Of a stretch of 64,000 nucleotides of DNA, positions 46,308 through 55,759 are shown piece after piece. The notes below the pieces were generated by a model. That model was not told the DNA's origin. It was given only the letters and a program-made list of their open reading frames with translations, and did no database searches. Source of the DNA: Gammaproteobacteria bacterium. Lineage in GTDB: Bacteria; Pseudomonadota; Gammaproteobacteria; Burkholderiales; Rhodocyclaceae. Location of the stretch: the NCBI GenBank assembly GCA_029289235.1, contig JARFTZ010000061.1, positions 1-64,000 of the forward strand, in the 5' to 3' direction. A program made the position numbers and the translations under genes. Position 1 is the stretch's first letter. Each line of letters begins with the position of its first letter.

Positions 46308-48644
46308 TCAGTGTCCCAGCGCCGGCGTCGACAGCTTATCGTGGAAGGTCCGGGTGATCACGTCGAGCTGCTGCTCGCGCGTAAGCTTGATGAAGTTCAC
46401 CGCATAGCCCGACACGCGGACGGTCAGTTGCGGGTACTTTTCCGGATGATCCATGGCGTCCTGCAGCGTCTCGCGGGTGAACACGTTGACGTTGATGTGC
46501 TGGCCGCCTTCGCCGAAGTAGCCGTCGAGCAGGCCGACGAGGTTGCCGACGCGTTCCTGGCCAGTCTTGCCGAGGGCCTTCGGCACCACCGAGAAGGTGT
46601 AGGAGATGCCGTCCTGCGCGTGCTCGTAGTCGATCTTGGCGACCGAGCGCATCGAGGCCATCGCGCCCTTCTTGTCGCGGCCGTGCATCGGGTTCGCACC
46701 CGGCGCGAACGGTTCGCCGGCCTTGCGGCCGTCCGGCGTGTTGCCGGTCTTCTTGCCGTAGACCACGTTCGAAGTGATGGTCAGCACCGACTGGGTGTGC
46801 ATCGCGTCGCGGTAGGTCGGGTGCTGGCGCAGCTTCTCCATGAAGCTCTTGACCACCTTGGTGGCGATCTCATCGACACGGTCGTCGTCGTTGCCGAACA
46901 TCGGGAATTCGCCGTCGATCTGGTAATCGACCGCCAGGCCCGTCTCATCGCGGATGACATGCACCTTGGCGTATTTGATCGCGGAGAGCGAATCGGCGAC
47001 GACCGACAGGCCGGCGATGCCGCAGGCCATCGTGCGCAGGATGTGCATGTCGTGCAGCGCCATCTCGATGCGCTCGTAGGCGTAGCGGTCGTGCATGTAG
47101 TGGATGACGTTCAGCGCGTTCACGTAAGTGCCGGCCAGCCAGTCCATCATGTGCTCGAAGCGCTCCATCACTTCGTCGTAGTTCAACACGTTAGCGGTGA
47201 TCGGCGCGAACGGCGTGGTCACCTGCTTGCCGGAGATCTCGTCGCGGCCGCCGTTGATCGCGTACAGCAGCGTCTTGGCCAGGTTGACGCGGGCGCCGAA
47301 GAACTGCATCTGCTTGCCGGTGCGCATCGCCGAAACGCAGCAGGCGATCGAGTAGTCATCGCCCCAGTACTGGCGCATCAGGTCGTCGTTCTCGTACTGG
47401 ATCGAGCTGGTTTCGATCGACTGCTTCGCGCAGAAGTCCTTGAAGCCCTGCGGCAGCAGGTGCGACCAGAGCACGGTCAGGTTCGGCTCCGGCGCCGCGC
47501 CGAGCGTGGTCAGCGTGTGCAGGAAGCGGAAGCTGTTCTTGGTCACCAGCGGACGGCCGTCGATGCCGATGCCGCCGATGGCTTCGGTCACCCAGGTCGG
47601 GTCGCCGGAGAACAGCGCGTTGTAGTCATGCGTGCGCAGGAAGCGCACCATGCGCAGCTTGATGACCAGATCGTCGATCAGTTCCTGCGCTTCGACTTCG
47701 GTCAGCAGACCTTCACGCATGTCGCGCTCGATGTAGATGTCGAGGAAAGTGCTGACACGACCCAGCGACATCGCGGCGCCGTTCTGCTCCTTGACCGCGG
47801 CGAGGTAGGCAAAGTAGGTCCACTGCACCGCTTCGCGGGCGTTGCGCGCCGGCTTGGAAATGTCGTAGCCGTAGCTGTTGGCCATCTGGCGCAGCTCTTC
47901 GAGCGCCATGATCTGGCGCGACAATTCTTCGCGCAGACGGATCGTCTCTTCCTTGATCACGTCGAGGCGCAGCTCGTGCTTCTGCGCTTTCTTGTCTTCG
48001 ACCAGGCGGTCCAGACCGTACAGCGCAACGCGGCGATAGTCGCCGATGATGCGGCCGCGGCCATAGGCGTCAGGCAGACCGGTGATGATGCCGGAGCTGC
48101 GGGCGCGCAGCATGTCTTCGGTGTAGGCGTCGAACACGCCCTGGTTGTGCGTGCGACGGTATTCGCTGAAGACGCGCTCGATTTCCGGGTCGATCTTGTA
48201 GCCGTACTCTTCCAGCGCCTGCGCGGCCATGCGGATGCCGCCGAACGGCATCATCGCGCGCTTCAGCGGCTTGTCGGTCTGCAGGCCGACGATCTTTTCC
48301 AGTTTCTGATCGATGTAACCCGGCGCGTGCGTGGCGATATTGCCGACGACGTGGGTGTCCGCATCGAGGACGCCGCCCTTGGCCAGTTCCTGCTTGTAGA
48401 GTTCGAGCACCTGGTTCCAGACGTTGAGCGTACGCTCGGTCGCCGGGGCGAGGAAGGTGTCGTCGCCGAGGTATGGCGCGTAGTTGCGGTGGATGAAGTC
48501 ACGGACGTTGATTTCCTTCGTCCAGGTTCCCGCCTCGAAACCTTCCCACGCGTTCTCACGCACCGGCGCGGCTTCGGGCGCCTGGGCAGTGTCCGAGATC
48601 GGAACGACTTTTGCCTTTGTTGCTGACTTCGTACTTCTCGCCAT
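46308..48644 (-). CDS. pflB: Formate C-acetyltransferase (pyruvate formate-lyase)
   Basis: Cleaves pyruvate with CoA into acetyl-CoA and formate without oxygen. 778 aa, slightly longer than E. coli PflB because of an N-terminal extension of about 25 residues (Ala/Lys/Pro-rich). The catalytic cysteine pair is Cys435-Cys436 in [14 protein letters not shown], and the glycyl radical site is Gly746 in [19 protein letters not shown] 48644 follows AAGGAGAGAG. It is downstream of an FNT channel gene by 58 nt and upstream of pflA: a focA-pflB-pflA order. Confidence 0.96.
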   Translation of the reverse strand: MARSTKSATKAKVVPISDTAQAPEAAPVRENAWEGFEAGTWTKEINVRDFIHRNYAPYLGDDTFLAPATERTLNVWNQVLELYKQELAKGGVLDADTHVVGNIATHAPGYIDQKLEKIVGLQTDKPLKRAMMPFGGIRMAAQALEEYGYKIDPEIERVFSEYRRTHNQGVFDAYTEDMLRARSSGIITGLPDAYGRGRIIGDYRRVALYGLDRLVEDKKAQKHELRLDVIKEETIRLREELSRQIMALEELRQMANSYGYDISKPARNAREAVQWTYFAYLAAVKEQNGAAMSLGRVSTFLDIYIERDMREGLLTEVEAQELIDDLVIKLRMVRFLRTHDYNALFSGDPTWVTEAIGGIGIDGRPLVTKNSFRFLHTLTTLGAAPEPNLTVLWSHLLPQGFKDFCAKQSIETSSIQYENDDLMRQYWGDDYSIACCVSAMRTGKQMQFFGARVNLAKTLLYAINGGRDEISGKQVTTPFAPITANVLNYDEVMERFEHMMDWLAGTYVNALNVIHYMHDRYAYERIEMALHDMHILRTMACGIAGLSVVADSLSAIKYAKVHVIRDETGLAVDYQIDGEFPMFGNDDDRVDEIATKVVKSFMEKLRQHPTYRDAMHTQSVLTITSNVVYGKKTGNTPDGRKAGEPFAPGANPMHGRDKKGAMASMRSVAKIDYEHAQDGISYTFSVVPKALGKTGQERVGNLVGLLDGYFGEGGQHINVNVFTRETLQDAMDHPEKYPQLTVRVSGYAVNFIKLTREQQLDVITRTFHDKLSTPALGH

Positions 48645-48702
48645 GACTTACTCTCTCCTTAGCAGAAAACCTCGCCACACGATGTGGACGCTCAAAGTTT
48701 CT

Positions 48703-49545
48703 CTATTTCTGGATTCTTCCATTCCCGGAGCGCGCAACCGCGGCTTCGACGGGAGCAACAATTCTCTCGACATCCGCCTCGTCACCCATCGACGGGCGCG
48801 AGGCGTACCAGTAGGCAGTGCCCATCAGCAGAACGCCGGCAACGGTGTTCCCCAGCGTTGACCAGATCAGGTTATGGATCCAGCCCGACAGATTAACCGT
48901 CGGATCGCCCCCCCCCATGACCCCGATCGACAGACTGGTCATGTTGGCGACACTGTGCTCATAACCGCTGGCGATAAAGCCGAGCAGACACCAGAAGATC
49001 AGGATGCACTTGGCCGCATCGCTGGAAGTCCGTGCGGTCATCCATACCGCCAGGCAGACGAGCCAGTTGCAGAGCACGCCTTTCAGGAAGATCTGCAGCG
49101 CCGAGCCGTGCATCTTGTTCCCGACGATGTCGTAAAGCACCTCGCCGCTGACCAGATTGCCGCCGCCTGAAGCAACGAACAACGAAGAGACGAGCAGCGC
49201 GCCGGCTAGATTGCCCAGCCAGACGATCGCGCAAAGCCGGATCGAATCGGGCAGGGAGGTGCGCCCGCGCAGCCAGCCGAGCGTCATGTACATCGTATAA
49301 CCGGTAAAAAGTTCGGAACCCGCGAAAATGACCAGTGTCAGAGAAATCCCGAAACAGGCGCCCATGACCAGTTTTCGAATCGACGGATCGACATCGTTGC
49401 CGAGGGTAAAAATCAGGATGATTGCCAGACCGACATAGGCGCCGGCCATCATCGCGCCGACAAAGAAGGCACCCGGCGACTTCTTCTGATAGCTGACCTT
49501 CCTGGCCGCCGCTTCCGCGAACTTGTCTACGGTTTCGAGATACAT
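48703..49545 (-). CDS. Formate/nitrite transporter family channel (NirC-like by sequence)
   Basis: Pentameric inner-membrane anion channel, 280 aa with six helices. Conserved FNT features include AGAYVGL near residue 35, AGSELFTGYTMYMTLG and FKGVLCNWLVCLAVWM, plus the helix-break segment ASGYEHSVANM with the central His. The start MYLETVDKFAEAAARK and the stretch IILIFTLGN..DPS.R.LVMGA recall NirC (nitrite) more than FocA (formate), yet its place before pflB is that of focA. The start at 49545 has AGGAA upstream; the longer frame is arginine-rich noise. A run of nine G encodes the MGGGDP segment. Confidence 0.88.
   Translation of the reverse strand: MYLETVDKFAEAAARKVSYQKKSPGAFFVGAMMAGAYVGLAIILIFTLGNDVDPSIRKLVMGACFGISLTLVIFAGSELFTGYTMYMTLGWLRGRTSLPDSIRLCAIVWLGNLAGALLVSSLFVASGGGNLVSGEVLYDIVGNKMHGSALQIFLKGVLCNWLVCLAVWMTARTSSDAAKCILIFWCLLGFIASGYEHSVANMTSLSIGVMGGGDPTVNLSGWIHNLIWSTLGNTVAGVLLMGTAYWYASRPSMGDEADVERIVAPVEAAVARSGNGRIQK
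48908..48916. repeat. Nine-base C/G homopolymer inside the FNT gene
   Basis: A run of nine C on the plus strand (nine G in the gene) encodes Gly-Gly-Gly in a loop of the FNT channel. Runs of this length can slip during replication and shift the frame, truncating the protein after the fifth helix region. Confidence 0.8.
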
Positions 49546-49834
49546 CTGAATTCCTGTAGGGGCATCCCTGCGCCCATTCGCGAAACCGCCGCGACCACAG
49601 GCCAGATGCCATCGTTGAACATGAACTGCAGTGCCGGCCGCATCCGAAGGCTCCCGCCCGCGCGGAAAAACCACACAAAACCAGACGCAAATCAAGCACT
49701 TACCCGGCGGGTTGTGGGGGCAACCGCAGAAACGGGCTAGCGAACGCGCGGCATTCTAGCTGAACTGCTTTTTTTTCGCCATACGAAAAGGCGTTTTTAT
49801 ATGTGAAAAATTGTCATTGCCGCTTGAGCTTGTT
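49546..49834. other. Intergenic region between the FNT gene and the MFS gene
   Basis: 289 bp without a supported gene. It should hold the promoter for the FNT-pflB-pflA unit. A TTGAT half of an FNR site occurs on the minus strand near 49690, but the second half is absent. A short cgcc/ggcg hairpin with T-runs lies near 49770-49797; its strand and purpose are unclear. Confidence 0.4.
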
Positions 49835-51007
49835 TCATTCGACCCGCGACCAGGATTTGAGCTTCCACGCCGCCCGTGTGCAACCGAGCACGCCGGCGCT
49901 CACCGCCCAGAAAACACTGGCCACGCCGATCGCTGTCCCGACGGTGCCGAACACCATCGGCATCAGGATGCTCGACACGTTGATCGACATCAGGCGCAGG
50001 CCGAGCGCTTCGCCCTGGCGATGCGGTGGCGTGATCTGGTGCAGGGTACTCATGACCATCGGCTGCACGGAACCGAGCGACAGCCCGAGCAGGACCGAGC
50101 AGAGGAACATCGCCCACGGTGAATGCAACAGGGGATACACGGCGTAGAGAACCGCGGCGGACAACATCGCGCCGGCGATCACTGCCCATTCCTGCAGACG
50201 CGAGGCGATCATCGGCATGACGAGTCTGACCACCGTGGCAGCCACGGCAAAGGTACCGAGAATGGCACCGATCACCGAGGCGCTGAGACCCCGCTCATGC
50301 CCGAGGATCGGCAAGACGAAAGTGTGCACATCCCAGCACGAAGAGAGTATCCAGTTGATGAGCAACAGCAACCGCATGCGCGGCTCCGCGAGCAGGTCCC
50401 AGGAGCGGGACGTTTCCTGCGCCTCTGGAGCACACTGCCGCAGCGGCGTATCCCCGCTCGAACGCACGAGCACCCACGAGCACGCCGCCAGCACGCCCAT
50501 CCCCAGAAAACTGGCGCGAAAACCGGCATGATCGATCACCAGCCCGGCGACGAACGGGCCGACGAAGTTGGCGATCGACGGCGCGATGGCCAACCAGCTG
50601 AAGACCTGCTTGATCTGCGTCGGATCGTCGGCGAGCCGTCCGGCATGCCGCTGCAGGGTAATCACCGCCGCCCCGGTCGCCCCGCCGGTGAGCAAGGCGG
50701 CGACACACAGCACAGGGAAAATCGGCCACGCCGCTACCAGCACCGCGCCGAGAACGGCCGCGATGGTGCAAAACCCCACCGGCCGCTTGAGCGTGTTGCG
50801 ATCGGCGTAGCGCCCGGCCGGAATCGCCAGGAACAACTGTACGAAAGCGAACAGCGCAAGGAGAATACCGACGGTCGCAGCGCTGTATCCGGCACGCAGG
50901 GCCAGCAACGGAGCCGCCATGCGGATTCCGGCCATGCAGCCGTTCATGCAGATCTGCACGCCGATCAGGCGCAGCAGCGTGGCGTTCAGACGGATTCCGG
51001 ATTTCAT
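49835..51007 (-). CDS. Major facilitator superfamily transporter
   Basis: 390-aa inner-membrane carrier with twelve predicted helices. The loop between helices 2 and 3 shows AGRYADRNTLKRPVGF, the MFS motif A form, and a long central cytoplasmic loop (about 190-215) splits the two halves. The substrate is not recognisable; it resembles small drug or metabolite exporters. ATG 51007 is preferred over a TTG two codons earlier; the ribosome site is weak. It follows rlmI on the same strand, 24 nt after that gene ends. Confidence 0.82.
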   Translation of the reverse strand: MKSGIRLNATLLRLIGVQICMNGCMAGIRMAAPLLALRAGYSAATVGILLALFAFVQLFLAIPAGRYADRNTLKRPVGFCTIAAVLGAVLVAAWPIFPVLCVAALLTGGATGAAVITLQRHAGRLADDPTQIKQVFSWLAIAPSIANFVGPFVAGLVIDHAGFRASFLGMGVLAACSWVLVRSSGDTPLRQCAPEAQETSRSWDLLAEPRMRLLLLINWILSSCWDVHTFVLPILGHERGLSASVIGAILGTFAVAATVVRLVMPMIASRLQEWAVIAGAMLSAAVLYAVYPLLHSPWAMFLCSVLLGLSLGSVQPMVMSTLHQITPPHRQGEALGLRLMSINVSSILMPMVFGTVGTAIGVASVFWAVSAGVLGCTRAAWKLKSWSRVE

Positions 51008-51031
51008 CGTCAATGACCGATCGATACGCGT

Positions 51032-52231
51032 TCAGTCGGCCTGGACCAGCAGCCCTTTGAGATATTCACCTTCAGGAAAATGCAGGGCAACCGGGTGGTC
51101 AGGACCGGCGGAGAGCCGGCGCAGGATGCGCGCGTCGCGCCCGGCATCGACCGCCGCCCCGGCGACGATCTTCTGGAAGAGTTCCAGCCCGATCCCGCCC
51201 GAGCAGGAATAGGTCAGCAGGTAGCCGCCCGGATTGAGCAAACGGAAGGCGAGCAGATTGATGTCCTTGTAGGCGCGGGCGGCGCGGTCGGCGTGCGCGG
51301 CGGAGGGCGCGAACTTTGGCGGGTCGAGGATGATCAGGTCGAAGCGGCGCTCTTCCTTGCGGAACACCCGCAGCGCCTCGAAGACGTCGGCCTCCTGCCA
51401 TTCGGCACGCGCGGGGTCGAGCTGCGGATTCATCGCCAGGTTCGCCCGTGCGCCGGCCAACGCCGGGCCGGACGAGTCGATCGACAGCACGTGCGCCGCG
51501 CTGCCGGCGAGCGCCTGCAGCGAAAAGCCGCCGGTGTAGCAAAAGCAGTTGAGGACGCGCTTGCCGGCCGCGAGATCGCGGGTCAGCAGACGGTTGTCGC
51601 GCTGATCGAGATAAAAGCCGGTCTTGTGACCGCCGACGACATCGACGCCGAGACGCACGCCGTTCTCGTCGATCGACAGACTGCTTTCCGGTGCCTCGCC
51701 GTACGCCCAGCCAGTGACGGGTTCCAGCCCTTCGAGACCGCGCACGTCGGAATCGGAACGCTCGTAGATGCGCACCACGCCAAACACCTCGGTCGCCTTG
51801 ACCAGCGCGCCGACGATGGCATTGCGCCACTTATCGGGGCCGGCGGCGGTCAACTGCAGGCAGATCGTGTCGCCATAACGGTCGGCGATCACCCCCGGCA
51901 AGCCATCCGACTCACCGTGAATCAGGCGCATGCCGTCCTGTCCGGCCAGTTGCGGCATGGCCTGGCGGCGGGCGACGGCCTCCGCTACGCGCCGCTTGAA
52001 GAAGGCATCGTCGATGATCGCGTCGGGATCGAAGCTCCAGACGCGCGCGCGAATCTGCGATTTCGGGCTCCACGCCGCCCGCGCCAACCGGCGCCCGTCG
52101 GCGTCGATCACGTCGACCGTGTCGCCGGGCCGCGCACGACCGTTCAGGCGTGCGACCGAGCCTTCGAAAATCCAGGGATGACGGCGAAAAAGCGAACGCT
52201 CCTTGCCGGGTTTGAGTATGAGTTCAGGCAT
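51032..52231 (-). CDS. rlmI: 23S rRNA (cytosine-C5) methyltransferase RlmI-like
   Basis: SAM-dependent enzyme of 399 aa expected to make m5C1962 in 23S rRNA. An N-terminal PUA domain (LKPGKERSLFRRHPWIFEGSV, about 5-75) is followed by an EEHEE linker domain and a Rossmann methyltransferase: VLNCFCYTGGFSLQAL near 225, LDPPKFAPS near 305 and YSCSGG, the catalytic Cys region. The ATG at 52231 aligns with E. coli RlmI; another Met lies three codons upstream. It is probably cotranscribed with the MFS gene. Confidence 0.92.
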   Translation of the reverse strand: MPELILKPGKERSLFRRHPWIFEGSVARLNGRARPGDTVDVIDADGRRLARAAWSPKSQIRARVWSFDPDAIIDDAFFKRRVAEAVARRQAMPQLAGQDGMRLIHGESDGLPGVIADRYGDTICLQLTAAGPDKWRNAIVGALVKATEVFGVVRIYERSDSDVRGLEGLEPVTGWAYGEAPESSLSIDENGVRLGVDVVGGHKTGFYLDQRDNRLLTRDLAAGKRVLNCFCYTGGFSLQALAGSAAHVLSIDSSGPALAGARANLAMNPQLDPARAEWQEADVFEALRVFRKEERRFDLIILDPPKFAPSAAHADRAARAYKDINLLAFRLLNPGGYLLTYSCSGGIGLELFQKIVAGAAVDAGRDARILRRLSAGPDHPVALHFPEGEYLKGLLVQAD

Positions 52232-52279
52232 GGGCGGCATTCTACGCCGACGTAGCCCCGTCGTTGCGCCGAAGCACGC

Positions 52280-54439
52280 TCAACGGTTGTCCAGAAACTC
52301 CCGGAATGCCGCCGCGGCCATCGGCCGGCCGCAATGGTAGCCCTGCACTTCATCGCACTCGATCAAGCCCAGCAGATCGAGCACGTGCTGGCTCTCGACG
52401 CCTTCGGCGATCGTCTTCAGGCCAAGGCTGCGCGCCATCTGGATGATCGCGCGCACGATCGCCGCATCTTCCGAATTCGGAACCAGATCGCGCACGAAGG
52501 TCTGGTCGATCTTCAGTTTGTCGACCTCGAAGCGCTTCAGATAGGCCAGGCTCGAATAACCCGTTCCAAAATCGTCGATCGACAGCTTGACGCCCATCTG
52601 CTTGAGCCGCTTGACTGCGGAGAGGACGTTTTCGCTGTCGCGGATCAGGATCGATTCGGTCAGTTCAAGCTCCAGTCGATGCGGATCCAGACCGGTCTCT
52701 TCCAGCGCCCGGGCGACCGACTTCTCGATATCGCCGCGTTTGAACTGGATCGCCGAGAGATTGACCGCAACGACCAAACTGCCTTTCCCGGCCTCACGCC
52801 AGCGCACCGCTTCGCGGCACGCCTCACGCAGCACCCAGTCGCCAATCTGCACGATCAGCCCCGTTTCCTCGGCGACCGGGATGAAACGCCCGGGCGAAAC
52901 CAGGCCAAGATCCGGATGGCACCAGCGCAGCAGCGCTTCCGCGCCGATCAGGCGACCGCTGGCGATTTCGATCTGCGGCTGGTAATGCAGGACGAACTGT
53001 TCAGCCTCCAGCGCGCGCCACAGGCCGGCATGAATGGTGATCTGCTCGACCGCGTCCTCGTTCATCTCCTCGTTGAAGAAGCGGTAGGTGTTGCGGCCCG
53101 CGTCCTTGGCGCGGAACATCGCCATGTCGGCCTTCTTCAGCAGCGTCTCGAAGTCGGCGCCGTCCTCCGGGTAAATCGCCACGCCGACGGAGACCGAGGT
53201 CGTCAATTCCTGACCATCGATCCGGAATGGTTGCTGCAAGTCGTCCATCAGTTCGCCGAGGAAGGTCACGATCGCATCGGGCTCTGCGAGATTGGACAGC
53301 AGGAGGTGAAACTCGTCGCCACCCTGCCGGCTCAGGGTATCGGTATTCCGCACATGTTCCGAGATTCGCCTGGCGAGGTCGACCAGCAGGCGGTCGCCGG
53401 CAGCATGGCCGAGGAAATCGTTGATCGTCTTGAACCGGTCAAGGTCGATGATCATCAGCGCCAGCTTGGTGCCGTTGCTGTGCGCAAAGGCCATGGCCTG
53501 CTGCATGCGGTCCTTCAGCAGCGCCTGGTTCGGCAGGCCGGTCAGCGCATCGTGGTACGACAGGTACTCGGCCCGCGCTTCGGCCTGCTTGCGCTCGGTG
53601 ACGTCGGAAATGATCCAGATGCTGCCGAGCTCGGGCCTGACCGGATCGATGCAGCGCCCGGCCAGCTCCCCCCAGAAGGTGCTCCCGTCGGCCCTCGCCA
53701 TCAGTTCCGTGAATGAATAGCTCTGACCGGCATCGAGAGACGCATAGGCGTCCTCGCCACTTTCCCGGTAGGCCTCATCACTGGTGTACAGGATCCGCGT
53801 CGACCGCCCGGCCAACCCACCCGAGGCCAAGCCGAGCATCTCTTCCAGCCGGCGATTGCACGACACGAACACGCGCTGGCGCACCATGGCGATACCGACC
53901 AGCGCGTTGTCGAGCAAGGCTTCCTTTTCGGCGAGGAGCGAGGCCACCATTTCGTGTGCCCGCTTCCGTTCGGTGATGTCGCGTCCGACGATGACGCCGT
54001 AGCTGCGCCCTTCGAGCGTCGCCAGCCGATAGGTCAGTTCCAGCCAGACCGACTGTCCATCGCGCCGGAACTCGGTGACGTCGGAATGCGAGGGCACCGC
54101 GCCGGAATCGCGTTCCTGGCGCGACTCGACGCTCAAGGCCTCGACAATCTCAGCGGCATCTCCCAGCCCCAACGCCACGAACGGTTCGCCAACAAGCGTC
54201 ACGGAAGAACGTCCAAGCAGTTGCCCCAGCGCGGCGTTGGCGTCGCTGACCGTCCCCTCGGGCAGCGAAATCAGGACGACACAGTCGCTCGTCCGGTCGA
54301 GCAAGGTACGAAAACGCTCCAGCCGGTCGAGGTTTTCCCTCAGCTGCGGGTAATAGCTTTTGCGGAACGAGCGCTCCCCGAGACCGACGATCCGGCTCTT
54401 CTGCTCGTCCCAGTCGCTCGGATCAGAGGGCTTCGCCAT
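52280..54439 (-). CDS. PAS-PAS-GGDEF-EAL cyclic-di-GMP signalling protein
   Basis: Cytoplasmic 719-aa protein with no membrane segment. A first PAS domain lies at about 30-155 and a second at about 165-285, both ending in the DxTERK linker. GGDEF domain (about 290-450) with intact RQGGDEFHLL active site; EAL domain (about 460-715) with GAEALLRW, NLSAIQF, DDFGTGYSS and AEGVE, so both synthesis and breakdown of c-di-GMP are possible. ATG 54439 follows CAGGG; an ATG five codons earlier lacks a ribosome site. Its start lies inside the end of the ErcA-like gene, indicating translational coupling. Confidence 0.9.
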   Translation of the reverse strand: MAKPSDPSDWDEQKSRIVGLGERSFRKSYYPQLRENLDRLERFRTLLDRTSDCVVLISLPEGTVSDANAALGQLLGRSSVTLVGEPFVALGLGDAAEIVEALSVESRQERDSGAVPSHSDVTEFRRDGQSVWLELTYRLATLEGRSYGVIVGRDITERKRAHEMVASLLAEKEALLDNALVGIAMVRQRVFVSCNRRLEEMLGLASGGLAGRSTRILYTSDEAYRESGEDAYASLDAGQSYSFTELMARADGSTFWGELAGRCIDPVRPELGSIWIISDVTERKQAEARAEYLSYHDALTGLPNQALLKDRMQQAMAFAHSNGTKLALMIIDLDRFKTINDFLGHAAGDRLLVDLARRISEHVRNTDTLSRQGGDEFHLLLSNLAEPDAIVTFLGELMDDLQQPFRIDGQELTTSVSVGVAIYPEDGADFETLLKKADMAMFRAKDAGRNTYRFFNEEMNEDAVEQITIHAGLWRALEAEQFVLHYQPQIEIASGRLIGAEALLRWCHPDLGLVSPGRFIPVAEETGLIVQIGDWVLREACREAVRWREAGKGSLVVAVNLSAIQFKRGDIEKSVARALEETGLDPHRLELELTESILIRDSENVLSAVKRLKQMGVKLSIDDFGTGYSSLAYLKRFEVDKLKIDQTFVRDLVPNSEDAAIVRAIIQMARSLGLKTIAEGVESQHVLDLLGLIECDEVQGYHCGRPMAAAAFREFLDNR

Positions 54440-55580
54440 AAATCGCCCTGACATCGCCGACGACTACGCGGCGCGGGTTGGTCACGAGGCAGGCATCGTT
54501 GATCGCGTGCCGGGTCAGTTGCGGGATATCCGATTCGCTGACTCCGCGCGCCGCCAGCGCGTCGACGATACCGACCCGGCGACGCAGCGACGACAATGCT
54601 TCGGTAATCCTGCGCGAAAGTTCCTGTTCGCCCATTCCGCGAGGATCAATCCCTATCGCCTCGCCCACCTTGCGGAAGCGCTCCACCGCCGACGTCATGT
54701 TGAACCGCGTGACATGTTCGAGGAGCAGTGCGTTGCACTCGCCGTGCGGCAGATCGAGATAGCCGCCCAGCGAATGCGCCAGCGCGTGCACCGCGCCGAG
54801 GCTGGCATTCGAAAAAGCAAGCCCCGCCTGCAAACTGGCCAGCAGCATGTTTTCCCGGGCTTCGAGCCGATCCGGAGACAACACCGCCTCCTCAAGATTG
54901 TTCCAGACCAGCCGGATGGCCTCCAGCGCGTGCACGTCCGCCACCGGCGAACTGGCAGTTGACACGTACGCCTCGATGGCGTGCGTCAAGGCATCGAGCC
55001 CGGTGCACGCGGTCAGGTACGGTGCCATGGTCGTTGTCGTTTCGGGATCGATCAGGGCCACGTCAGGGACGACCGTCTTGCTGATGATCGCCATCTTGTA
55101 GCGTTCATCCGAGTTCACGATGATGCAGAACTGCGAGACGTCGGCCGCGGTACCCGCCGTGGTCGGAATGCAGATCAGCGGCGGACCGGGAAGCTCGATC
55201 TTGTCGATACCCTCGAACTCGCGGACATCGATCTCGTTGGTATGCACCACGCCGATCGCCTTGGCGCAATCGATCACGCTGCCGCCGCCGAGCGCGACGA
55301 TGACGTCGCAACGCTCCCGCGCGTACAACTCGGCGCCGGACATCACCTCGTAGTCCTTCGGGTTGGGCGTCAGATCCTTGAACACAACCGATTCGATGCC
55401 GAACTCGGCGAGATCGTCCAGCACGTCCTTCAGCCAGCCGGCGGCAATCACCCCGGCGTCGCTGACGATCAGCACCCGCCGCGCCATCATGTTCTTGGCG
55501 TAGAAACCGACCCGCCGCCGGGACCCGACTCCGAAGATGAACTCCGGCGCGACGAACTTGCGCATCTCGTAAAGAGCCAT
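54423..55580 (-). CDS. Iron-containing alcohol dehydrogenase, ErcA-like
   Basis: Group III alcohol dehydrogenase of 385 aa. Starts MALYEMRKFVAPEFIFGVG, a hallmark of ErcA, which in Pseudomonas controls alcohol oxidation genes rather than only acting as an enzyme. The cofactor region is GGGSVIDCAKAIG; metal ligands are the Asp and His of GLDALTH and the two His of AVHALAHSLGGYLDLPHGE. The gene overlaps the downstream PAS-GGDEF-EAL gene by at least 17 nt. A link between alcohol or aldehyde state and c-di-GMP is therefore suggested by position, not proven. Confidence 0.87.
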   Translation of the reverse strand: MALYEMRKFVAPEFIFGVGSRRRVGFYAKNMMARRVLIVSDAGVIAAGWLKDVLDDLAEFGIESVVFKDLTPNPKDYEVMSGAELYARERCDVIVALGGGSVIDCAKAIGVVHTNEIDVREFEGIDKIELPGPPLICIPTTAGTAADVSQFCIIVNSDERYKMAIISKTVVPDVALIDPETTTTMAPYLTACTGLDALTHAIEAYVSTASSPVADVHALEAIRLVWNNLEEAVLSPDRLEARENMLLASLQAGLAFSNASLGAVHALAHSLGGYLDLPHGECNALLLEHVTRFNMTSAVERFRKVGEAIGIDPRGMGEQELSRRITEALSSLRRRVGIVDALAARGVSESDIPQLTRHAINDACLVTNPRRVVVGDVRAIYGEAL

Positions 55581-55759
55581 TGTTCAACCCTTTGCCCGTG
55601 GAACTGCCGATCGCTGGCAGTGGAAGTTTTTATCGTTGTCCTGCCTCAATACTAGTCTCCGAAAATGCGTCCCGGCAAGCCGGCTTTGCCTGTCTTTACC
55701 GGTATACTTGCCGGCCACCCGATTCATCCCCGCACGTACTTCTCGTTCCGGAGTTTTTC

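Noticed and set aside
46311-48626. 771-codon open frame antisense to pflB
   Set aside because: It is a mirror of pflB codon use in a GC-rich genome, rich in Val/Arg/His/Asp with no domain, signal or ribosome site. Long antisense frames of the same kind also occur opposite scpA, tkt and leuA.
49680-49720. FNR site upstream of the FNT-pflB-pflA unit
   Set aside because: Only the TTGAT half is seen on the minus strand; the matching ATCAA half at the proper spacing is missing.
49765-49800. Terminator near the end of the MFS gene
   Set aside because: The stem is only 4 bp (cgcc/ggcg), and the T-run follows on the plus strand, where no gene ends.
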